A model generated the notes under the pieces. The model was not told where the DNA came from. It did no database searches and saw only the letters and a program-made list of their open reading frames with translations. DNA of 64,000 nucleotides from Oryzias latipes (taxonomy: Eukaryota; Chordata; Actinopteri; Beloniformes; Adrianichthyidae). Positions 1-13,605 of the stretch are shown piece by piece (the stretch's first letter is position 1; each line of letters starts with the position of its first letter). The position numbers and the translations under genes were made by a program. The stretch is taken from NCBI RefSeq assembly GCF_002234675.1, contig NC_019866.2:9019261-9083260 (forward strand), read 5' to 3'.

Positions 1-4390
<4,390 letters not shown>

Positions 4391-6590
4391 AGAACAGAAA
4401 AAATGAAACACAACTGCAAAAACTAAAAAAATTAGGAAAAAAACTCAAGCGACGGATGATGTGAAGCTCCTTTTTGGTCAGATCCGGTGACCACTCACCG
4501 CAAAGGGCTGTGGACTCTGGTGGTCCAGACTCGCTTTGACCTCATGAACTCTCGTGGAGGGATTCTCGTCATTTTGGATCTTTTCTTACGGATTTAGTAC
4601 CGCTAGCCTGAAATCCAAAAAGCAAGAGAAGGACCCCTGTTGGCACAGCTGCCTTAGTCATTGCCTGATTTCCTATGTGTGCATGGGTGGGAGAAGAAAC
4701 ATCCCAATGAAGAGGAAAATGCTCTGATGTTCTGACGGCCTGTGCAGATGTCTTTTGGCACTGCCAGATGTCTGAAAGTAAGGAAAAAGACTTTTATTTG
4801 AGGATTTGCTTGTTTTAAGTCAACATAAAAGTTTTAAGGGGGAGGTCAGTTTGCATACTGTAAATCATGTATATTTCTCGGCAGAGAAGTTAGTTTGCCT
4901 TACACCTTTTTCTTAAACAGACAAGTATGTTCTATGATCTGCACAAAACAATAACATTTGCATACAGAAATAGAAAAGTGCAGACAGGTTTTCCATCTTA
5001 TAGTATCCACTGTAAAAAGTATTTTCTAATGCTACAGTAATTGTTTATTTTGGGTCTCTTCTTTTCCACCGTGGCTCTTTGAGCCGTCACACCGACACTC
5101 CACCACTGAGATTTATGCCAAATTACCAGACATTCTTGGAAAAGCCTTCCTTTAAAACGCAGTTGGGGAGAAATGTGAATATAAATATATGCATTGTGAT
5201 TGCTCCAGTCGTTCTGGAAAACGGGATTGGTTTTCATCTCTCTTTGTTTTTGTCATTGGAAAATCCATCAGAAAGAGTTTGGTGAGAAAAGGGAGAGCTG
5301 GTGGTTTGAGTCTTTCACTACACGGCACAGGGATGGAAGTCATGGTGGAGAAATTCCAGTCCTGTTTACAACAATCAGGCCGACCATCGGTGACGCACTC
5401 TGTGCTTCAAATGAAGAATTGTTCCTGAAGTTGGAAGGAGTCACACTGCTACCTGAAATAGGTTGGTTTAAATATAAAGAAACAAACGTTACTGGGACCA
5501 GACTGAGATCTTACCGTAATTAGTTTTAGCATCGGATCCATAAATTCCCAGGAGGCACACTGTAACAGTACAAAATAGAAAAGCAAAAAAATGACAAAAG
5601 TTCAAGCAGAAAACTCTGAAAAAAACTTAATTTATATCTTTGTTCTTGTTTGATAATAGTGGATGTGAATTCTAATTCTATTCTCAGACATTGTCGGAGT
5701 GGAGATGGGCTGGAATCTGGACATATCTCGTCCTCTGCTCTCGTCTATTCTAGTGTTTCTCCAGTGCCTGTATTGTGTTGCAGTTTTTTGTTGGCTTATT
5801 TACCACTTTGAGAGGTTATAGACAAAAACCTTTAAGGAGTTTGGGGGGGTGGGATGCAGGGGGAGGAAAGGCCTGTCAGAAGAGTTTGTTTAAAGAAAAA
5901 AAAGTGGTTAAAAAAAGAAAATCCAGCATTTTATAATACAACCATTGTCAAGTTTCGGGGGGTTTTAAATTTAGTTTTAGCTGGAATTCAATGGGTGTAC
6001 ACATCTGACAACTACTTTCCCCTTTTCTCTGAACAGGTTTTAGCTAGAAATGTTTCCGCTTTGCCACACTAGTGTTTGAGTCTGGTCAGCGTGACTGTAA
6101 AGTTGGATGACTGTGTTGGTTTTGTTCATCCTTTCTCAGCATTTGGTGCTGGGAGGCATGTTCCTAGTGTAGATAAGCCTTCTGTTGATGCAGAAAGTAA
6201 AGAAACAAACAGTACTTCAAAACGACTCATTTATTGCCTAATTCACCTTTATAACTTTTATGATGTCTACCATGTTTGAGTATGTAATTTTATGATTAGA
6301 CTGATATGGAAGCGGTTTAAAAAAAAAAAAGACCTTCATTCCTTTTAAGCCTTTTTTTTTCTCATAACTGTTGGTCCTGCCGTGCCATGGTTCTTCAGAG
6401 AATGTGCTGATCTCAGCCCGGAGTTTGCTTTATTCAGGTATTTTATTTTGTGTTACATTTGTTGTTTCAGGGGGTTTGTTTTTTGAACATGTTCCTCAAT
6501 GTTTGTTTGGTTTGCGAATGGTCCCTTGAGGTTGTTGATTAAGTCTGTTATATGATCATTGAATAAACTCATCTCTTTTTTTTAGAAAGT
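4391..6590 (+). other. brd4: brd4 3' untranslated region
   Basis: About 2.2 kb follows the brd4 stop without a convincing ORF. A canonical AATAAA at 6562-6567 is the first strong polyadenylation signal, followed by T-rich sequence. The UTR extent is inferred from that signal only. Short open frames here (for example 5200-5523) show no family resemblance. Confidence 0.6.
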
Positions 6591-7089
6591 CAAAAGAAAG
6601 AAATGGTGCTGTCTTTTTTGTGCTAAATGTCTGTTATCACTCAGGTTATGCTTTGTTATTTAAACATTTATGAACAGACAAAAAAAATCCTACTGTAGTA
6701 GATTTTTCTACCACAAAAAATCTATTTCCCCTTAGGTTTTAAAGCCTAAAAAACGAGATTGGTAGAATAGTGTGCCCTCTAGCGGTTATAACCTTTAACT
6801 GCAGTCATACTCCAGTCAGGACAAAGATGGTTTTAATTGCAGCCATGCTACAATACTTTTTTTTTATCTGTAAAACAATTTACTATGTTTTACAGTGGTT
6901 TAAAAGTCAAATCAGTGCAACCCGTTATAATTATATTCTGTCATCCTTTAAAAATTGTTAATGAATAGTGATTACTATTTCTGATCGATTCAATTCAAAT
7001 TTATTTTGTGCTAATATAACCGAACAGATGTTTTATAATTAACACAGGATACATAATGTTGTTGGTAATTTAACAATTATATGGTGGAT
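6591..7089. other. Intergenic spacer between brd4 and the tandem duplication
   Basis: AT-rich spacer without a gene. Around 6985-7025 a short stretch resembles, in reverse orientation, a retroposon tail of the kind also seen at 23995-24030 (sequence like AATAAATTTGAATTGAAT). I see nothing else. Confidence 0.4.
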
Positions 7090-8940
7090 TCATAGTTACT
7101 TGTTTGCTTTTTTTAAACAAATATTCTTCCTCAGCGTTTAAAGCACGAGATAAGTACTTGTTTTATTGAGTCATGAAGACTTATCTACAGTTTATGAAAT
7201 TATTAAGAAAACAAATAGAGTACAAAGTACCTGTTAACAATGCATTCATTCTTCTGACTTTTTTTTAAATAAACAAGGATATGCCATTATTTGTTTTGTG
7301 TAAAAGTATTCAATACCATCACATGTACAGGTATGTCTCTTTTTTTTAAAAAAAAAACCATTAACTTGTCTGGTTTACTACGTGGCACACATAGTGCCAT
7401 AGTATTTTCGTGAATTAATTGTTAATACACCCATTACAGTTTGTGCAAAAGTTCTAATTTACGGTCAATTTAATGTAAGTTTAATTGACGTCAAAGTCGA
7501 GCAAACTTTTCTTCTGATTTTATTCTGAAAGTAATAACCGGAAATGCTACTGTGTTTCACACTGGTTTGACGGAAACTTTACGAATCTGTGTTTTCACAA
7601 TGTGACCGCAAGAGGGCAGCAGTGGTTACTGGTCTGAACGGCTGAACCGCATCACTGACTAGCTAAAAGTTGAACTTATGTGGATTCATCAGAATCACAA
7701 TTCAGTGTCGCCCTCCCGTCGTTTCAAGGAATACAAAAACATATAAAAAATATATTAAAGTTGCAGTTTCAAATGAGTGTCTTACTCCAGGCATTTGTTT
7801 AAAAGCTTTGGTTACTTTCTTTTGCAGCAAAACGTTAAAAGAAAATAAAAAACAATTGTCCTGAAGTATAGAACCCTGATTTAATAATGGTAATTTACAC
7901 ATATGGTATCCCAAAGTGGTAGATTTATAGTAACTTGTTTCCATTTTTTTATTAACATTCTTCCTCAGCCTTTAAAGTAAAAGACGTGTACTAGTTTTCT
8001 AGAGTCATAAAGACTTATCTCCCTCTTGTGGTCACATTAAAAACTACAATTTATGAATATATCAAGAAAACAAACACAAAACAAATCTCCTAAAATGTCA
8101 CTAAAAAGTACCTGTTATCATACATTCAATCTTTTTACATTTTTGTTTTAAATAAATAAGGATATGTTTTGGTTACTTTCTTTTGCAGCAAAACATTAAT
8201 AAACAAAAAAGAATTGTCCTGAAGAACAGAACCTTGCGTTAACATAACAGTAGTTTGAACATAAGCTAACCCAAAGCGGTGGATTTATAGATACTTGTTT
8301 AATTTTTCGATCATATAACATAAGATAAAAGCTTGTTTTTCTAGAGTCATTAATACTCATCAAGACCAAAAAAAGGGTCCCTTATTGTCACTTCTGTAAA
8401 CTTGTCTGGTTTACAAAGAGACAAACATAGTGTTGTAACATTTTTTTATACCCATTGTTGTTACACCCATGACAGTTTCTGGAAAAGTTCTAATGTTATT
8501 GGCGAACGGCCCAAAAGTTTGACTAACGTGAGATCAACATTAATTCTGAAAGCAATAATACTTTGTTTCACTTTAGAGGTTTTTGTTGTTTTTTTTTTTT
8601 TTTACAGAAAACATCACCAGTCCATTCATGATGTCTTCTCAATGTGACCACAAGAGGGCAGCAGGGATTACCAGTCTGAACTGCAACACCCGACCGGCTA
8701 AAACATTGATTCAAACGAACTCAACGAACTCAACGTCGCCCTCTTGTGGTCACAAGGAAAAGAACACAATTAAACATATTCAGGTTATATTGAGGTTACA
8801 GTTTTAAATTTGTATTTAAGTTAAATCATTAATTTAAAAAAATCCTCAAAGAATCCTGATGAGTCATTTTCTTTTGCAGTAAAACATCAAAAACCAATAG
8901 CTCTGAAGAACAGAACTCCGCGTTAACATGAGACTGATTA
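7090..8940. repeat. Degenerate three-copy tandem duplication
   Basis: Three diverged units follow one another: about 7090-7885, 7888-8248 (internally shortened) and 8249-8940. Shared landmarks include a stretch around TTCTTCCTCAGC (7125, 7962), GAGTCATaAAGACTTATCT (7168, 8002; degenerate at 8343), CTTGTCTGGTTTAC (7366, 8402), ACAGTTT.TG.AAAAGTTCTAAT (7436, 8472), GACC.CAAGAGGGCAGCAG (7605, 8647) and TTTCTTTTGCAGCAAAAC (7815, 8175, and a variant at 8867). The order is conserved between units, so this is local duplication rather than scattered insertion. No coding sequence is seen. Confidence 0.75.
8644..8753. repeat. 16-bp perfect inverted repeat with CTCF-like core
   Basis: GTGACCACAAGAGGGC (8644-8659) is matched exactly by its reverse complement at 8738-8753, with 78 bases between. 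A diverged counterpart of the arrangement is at about 7602-7722 in the first duplication unit, and a single inverted arm lies at about 8021-8035 in the second. The arms resemble short terminal repeats of a tiny transposon and contain the CCACAAGAGGGCAG sequence close to the CTCF core motif. Confidence 0.7.
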
Positions 8941-10046
8941 CATACAAACAAAAGAATCACAGACGTATAACCTGTTTCTTCACATTTTCACGCGCCGCCC
9001 CCAATGATCACGGCAGTTTCACAAACAGCTTGACAAGTCGTGTTACTGTTTTGTCCGATTTTTGAAGCAACATGCGAAGGTTACACCGCTACCTGTCGGC
9101 CAGGTGCAGCTGATCGGAGTGAGAGTAATTCAAAAATGTCGACATGAAAACTTCCGCTTCAATGTTTGTCAAAATTGAAAGCAATTTCGTCTCGTTTTGA
9201 CGGAATCGTGATTCGACTGTTTTCGCTGAGGACATGTTTGGATGGTGGAGCCTAAATTAAACGGTGAGTAATCTTCATTGTTTTCAACTTTTGGAAGCAC
9301 GCAGCTCACTGGAAAGAGGAGCACATTTTAACGGGGAAGATAAAGTAATGAAGGGTTTTTTCTGCCATCAAAGGATTCCTCTAAAAAAAATTACTCCTGA
9401 ACTGGTGATAATTACTATTAATTAGAGCTTGTTAAATGTTGAAATTTCAGCTTTAATCTGTGTAAAAGTTATAGTAAAGCTCTAAAAGTTACTCCTAAGC
9501 TTCTTTACAACTCATTTAGTCATAGTCAACTCTGTACTTACCAGTTTTTTGTTTTTATTTATTTTGTTTTTGTTGCTAAGGAGAAAGGGAAGCATAAGTG
9601 AATAAACATGGTGGTGGGAGCATGGTGGTGTGGGATTTCTGCATCATGTTAATTCAAAGTAAATTGAGTAATGAAAAAAGATCACGCTTTTTCTCATTGC
9701 GACATCAGCTTATCTATCACAACAGTGGCCGTACATTGGGATACCGTAAATGTTTACACACATGCTGAAACAATCATGGCAGCTTGAAGTATTTAATGAA
9801 TCAAATGACGCTCTTTATGCATTTGACCAAGCGGATGGAGACCTTTCATGTTGGATTCCTGCCTCCCATGTGTATGTTTTTCATTTGGAGTATAATCTAT
9901 GTGGATGTTTTTTTAGTTATTAATTTGTTTTGGTGGTTTCTTTGCCATGTTTAACGGAACACTTCAGATTTTGATCATTGAATGATGATTTAAAACATTC
10001 TGTCTCTTTTGTAGAGTTCAAAGATTTTTTTTTTCTTTTTGCAGTT
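8941..10046 (+). promoter_or_regulatory. lpar2: lpar2 upstream region, probable 5' UTR exon and first intron
   Basis: GC content rises near 8990-9250. A good splice donor after position 9263 (AAACG followed by GTGAGTAA) suggests a non-coding first exon ending there, joined to the acceptor TTTTTGCAG ending at 10044, two bases before the lpar2 start codon. EDG-type LPA receptor genes commonly have a non-coding first exon. The transcription start was not identified. A truncated transposon fragment lies at about 9775-9905. Confidence 0.45.
9775..9905 (+). mobile_element. Fragment of the hAT-like MITE found complete at 38.5 kb
   Basis: The stretch with GCAGCTTGAAGTATTTAATG and TTTATGCATTTGACCAAGCG matches the interior of the complete element at 38545-38955 (read on its minus strand) and the truncated copy at 41070-41336. 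Neither terminal repeat is present, so this is an internal remnant. Confidence 0.55.
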
Positions 10047-12302
10047 ATGGCTTCTGAGAGCAGTGAGTCAAATCAATGCTACCACAATGAAAGTATCACC
10101 TTCTTTTATGCCAACGTCAACAAGACCATCAATGAAAACTGGACGCCGCGGGACATTACAGTCATCGCCCTGGGCTTGACCGTATGCGTCATTGTACTCC
10201 TGGCCAACCTGATGGTGATGGTGGCCATCTTCAAGAACCAACGTTTCCACTTCCCCATCTACTATCTCCTGGGGAACATGGCCGCAGCAGACCTTTTTGC
10301 CGGCATGGCTTATGCCAATCTGATGTTGAACACGGGTCCCTGGACCGCGGAGCTCTCCAAGAAGCAGTGGTATATTCGTGGAGCTTTGATCGACATCAGC
10401 CTGACTGCTTCTGTAGCCAACCTTCTAGCGGTGGCTGTGGAGCGCCACCAGACCATCCTCACTATGCAGCTGCACAGCAACATGACCAAGCGGCGTGTGG
10501 TGCTGCTCATAGTCTGCATCTGGGCAGCGGCGATCCTCATGGGTCTGGTGCCCTCTCTGTTCTGGAACTGTGAATGCGACGTTAGCAACTGCTCGTCTGT
10601 TGCTCCTCTCTACCACCGCCGCTTCCTCATCTTCTGGGCGATTCTCAATCTGCTCACTTTCTTGATTATGGTGTTCATATACGCTCATATCTTCATTCAT
10701 GTGAAACGCCACTGGAGCTACATCTCCCAGCATTCCTCTGAGGTGCGACACAACCAGACTGTGGTCAACCTGATGAAAACAATATCCATGGTTCTAGGTG
10801 AGAACCTTTTTTCTCAGACTTTTAAAGACTCACTCCATAAACATGTGGAGGACATGTATAAAGAAAATTAAACTTAAAATTGCATTTCAGAGTATTTCTT
10901 TATTCAAATCAGGAGCAGACAATAAAATGACGTTTGAAAAAACTTTGTTGTTCTGCAGAAGCCACAATCCCAGTGTTATAAGCTCCCTGCTCCGCTCCAT
11001 TGTGATGCATTCACTTGCTGACAAATAAATCCATGAACGTCTTTGTTTTCCTCGTCTGAGCTGGAATCTGGCTAGGAAGTATACGGCTGGATAGCTCCGA
11101 TGTTGCTCACCATTTTTGTTGCACCTTGATGTTAGGTTGGGGTTGTGAGGGGCTGCAGAACAAGGTAGACGAAGGGATGATGGGAAATTAGGGCAGGTTT
11201 GCCCTGCACCGACACCATCAGGTTTTTATTATTATTATTATCATTTTGGCTAAAAAGTGCATAATCATAGTTGAAAAACCACTGGGAACACTTTTAAAAT
11301 AGATGCAAATATGATTAGAGTGAGACTCTGGCTCAGACCACTTCCCGTAAAATGAAACCAAACTAATTTGTCGACTTTAGTTTCAGTCCTTCGGCAGGTT
11401 TAATAAAAGCTCGTTTAGATTGTGACTTTATGGACCGTTTTGTCACTTTTGTTTTTTCATGGAGGTCTGAGACAATCCAGTTTCTGTCTGGGCTTCAAAT
11501 GTTTTCACGCTTCACAAGAAAATACATTGTAGATTTTAACCCTTGCTATGAGATATTGTAGATTTTAATTCTTGCTATGAAGCAATTACCGGTATAATGG
11601 TTCTGTTGCGTTCACATTTCAGAGAAAGTTTTGGGCCTAATCTGTTCGAATTATTCTTGCTCTCATCTGGATGTCGCCGCAGGCGCCTTCGTGATCTGCT
11701 GGACTCCTGGGCTCATGGTTCTGCTCGTGGACGGTGTGATGGGCACAAAAAGCGACGCCAACCGCATTGAGAAGTACTGCCTGGCAATAGCGGAGTGCAA
11801 CTCCCTGGTCAATCCCATCATATATTCGCTGCGGGACGATGAGATGCGGAGGACGTTCAAGTCCATCCTGTGCTGTCTGTGTGGGAGAACCGCAGATCAG
11901 AGGGAGGAGAATTGCCCCATTGACATCAAGGCTTCACTGCAGGAGGTAAATCCATTTACAGTTATTCAGACTTCAAACCTTCATTTTATGTCGCCCACTC
12001 CTTATTCTTGTTATCGAGTCCGGATTTTACTCCCTTGGCAAACATTTCCGATCAGTTTCTAGTAATTTGCCCTGTGGGCTCCATCTGCAGGCACGATTTA
12101 TTTATTTTTTTCACTATTTTCATGCCCTGGAATTTCTTCCCAGTAGTATCCAACTGGACAGCATTCTTTCTGCTTCCTGCCAGCAGTGGTGTCTGGAAGG
12201 AATTCTGAGTTTCCCCGTTTAGAGGCACAGGTGACTTGTTTTAACCAGGTCAGAGGTCACATCTTATCGACTGCACTGCCTGACGTAAGGACAGTGTTAT
12301 GA
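10047..12302 (+). CDS. lpar2: Lysophosphatidic acid receptor 2-like GPCR
   Basis: Class A (EDG-family) receptor for a lysophospholipid at the plasma membrane. Coding exons: 10047-10797, 11683-11945, and a candidate last exon 12249-12302; total 355 aa (human LPAR2 is 351). The start has a splice acceptor two bases upstream. Visible: N-glycosylation sites NES and NKT in the N-terminus, seven hydrophobic helices, LLGNMAAADLFAG in TM2, ERH in place of DRY (usual for LPA receptors), WNCECDVSNCS in the second extracellular loop, CWTP in TM6, NPIIY in TM7, and a CCLC cysteine cluster likely to be acylated. The intron after MVLG in TM6 matches the family. Position 3.29, glutamine in LPA receptors, is glycine here (residue 112). 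If the second donor is not used, the frame runs on to a stop at 12062. Synteny with pbx4 and atp13a1 and the RRTF/CCLC tail favour lpar2; whether it is the a or b paralogue is unknown. Confidence 0.88.
10822..11330 (+). repeat. Unnamed interspersed repeat, copy 1 (in lpar2 intron)
   Basis: This shares ordered blocks with copies at 12857, 16882, 20951 and 27855: AAAATTGCATTTCAGAGTAT, TCAGGAGCAGACA, GCTCCCTGCTCCGCTCCATT, TCTTTGTTTTCCTCGTC.GAGC, ACGGCTGGATA and the tail GGGAACACTTTTAAAATAGA. It has no coding capacity and I do not recognise a named family. Ends are approximate. Confidence 0.65.
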
Positions 12303-12856
12303 CTCTCCCCAGCCCTTTAACCCTTTACTGTCCTGATAAACGAGCAAAATTAATAAGGATTACACTGACTGTGCATTTAAAAAGTAAGAATATAATCTGG
12401 ATTATTGATTGAGAGGATTTTCAAAAAACATATTCTTATCTGATGTGTGAGGAAGTCCAACTTGTTTAAATGGCAGAAAATGAGTTTTAAAAAAAGTTAC
12501 ATTGACTGCAATAAATTCCAAATAATTTGAAGAAACTTTGAAAAATAAATATTTGATTATGAGGTCAGCTGTACAGAATGTAGTTTGACATGTCAGGGGG
12601 GCTAAAGTCCCATCAATACCCACCACACACACGGACGGATGGCAGAACTGTGATCTCAAACACATCCACCCCAAAGGGAACCAACATACTTACCCAGCTC
12701 AAGATGAGAATTTGTCAGTGGCTTTTATGAAAAGTCCTTTTGACTCTGTTTTAGATTAATGATGAAATAAGAAGTTGGCCTTTTTCCATTCATTAACAGG
12801 GATCCATTTAGATCAATTGAGCTTTATTCTATATGATAAAACTTGTGCTTTAGGTT
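12303..12856. other. Spacer downstream of lpar2
   Basis: Probable lpar2 3' UTR followed by AT-rich spacer before the nested repeats. I see no strong feature. Confidence 0.35.
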
Positions 12857-12986
12857 TTTAACAACCCACTCTGATGAAAATCATGTTTTTGGTGTTTCGT
12901 AACACCTTCTTGTGCCATTTTTCTCATTATGGAAGTTATATGTATAAAGAGCATTTTTAGGTTTTTATTTTGTTGTGACTCAGTAG

Positions 12987-13209
12987 GAGCCGGTTTAGCT
13001 CGTGCTGGTTTGCGGCGCCTTCCGTCCGTGACACCAGGGTTCGAATCCGGGCTGCTCCCTGTTCCCTTCTCTACTTCTGTGCCAGTCCCAAGCCCGGTTG
13101 CTTTGAGAAGGTTGCGTCAGGAAGGGCATCCGGCGTAAAACATTGCCAAGTTTACCATGCGACTTGTTCGCTGTGGCGGCCCCTGATGGGAAAAAGCCAA
13201 AAGAGAAGC
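12987..13209 (+). mobile_element. tRNA-derived SINE, full length
   Basis: The head carries pol III-type boxes: A-box-like GGTTTAGCTCGTGCTGG and B-box GGGTTCGAATCCGG. The 3' part contains AGGAAGGGCATCCGGCGTAA and ends TTCGCTGTGGCGGCCCCTGA..AAAAGCCAAAAGAG. It is flanked on both sides by the identical 20 bases ATTTTGTTGTGACTCAGTAG (12967-12986 and 13210-13229), which is a target-site duplication. A second copy is at 22962-23185 on the other strand. Confidence 0.9.
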
Positions 13210-13380
13210 ATTTTGTTGTGACTCAGTAGATGGAAAAAAAATGTATTTGTGCCGCACTGAGCACAAGTTCCCTACTCCAAGCTCTGATCTGAATTTCTAA
13301 TGAACTACTGCCGCTCTGCAGAAACTGTCCTAGAAAAATAATAATATTAAACACCATATTAGGAATTAAAAGACCATTGT

Positions 13381-13576
13381 AACCCTTGTGCTATCCTAGG
13401 AACTTTGACATTGGGAGTTGGGTCATCTAGACCCACTAGACAGTGCACTGAACCTTTTTCTTCAATGATTTGTGATCTTCACTGGTGTCCATGGATTACA
13501 TGAAATCTTTCCACCTTTAGCATGGTAGGGAGAACACGTCAATGGTCATCTTGACCCCATAGCGGCACAAGGGTTA
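13381..13576. mobile_element. piggyBac-like MITE
   Basis: A short element of about 196 bp with terminal inverted repeats: AACCCTTGTGCTAT on the left and the complement of ATAGCGGCACAAGGGTT on the right. The right flank is TTAA, and the left is GTAA, consistent with a decayed TTAA target duplication. It has no coding sequence and would depend on a transposase elsewhere. Confidence 0.75.
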
Positions 13577-13605
13577 AAATAGATCAAAGATGATCAGAGT
13601 GGAAA

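Larger units (their letters stand above)
12857..13605 (+). repeat. Unnamed interspersed repeat, copy 2, split by a SINE and a MITE
   Basis: The head (AACCCACTCTGATGAAAATC, then GCCATTTTTCTCATTATGG) and the tail (ATCAAAGATGATCAGAGTGG at about 13584) match the other copies. Between them lie a SINE with a perfect 20-bp target duplication (12987-13209) and a TTAA-type MITE (13381-13576). Removing the MITE restores the segment that in copy 3 reads AAAAGACC...AAATAGATC. Confidence 0.65.

Noticed and set aside
11946..12062. Read-through C-terminus of lpar2 (VNPFTVIQ...)
   Set aside because: Not excluded, but the strong donor at 11946 and the PDZ-ending exon at 12249 make the spliced form more likely.
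13038..13060. tRNA gene suggested by the B-box GGGTTCGAATCCGG
   Set aside because: It is inside a 223-base SINE with a 20-bp target duplication, and the stems of a functional tRNA are not formed.
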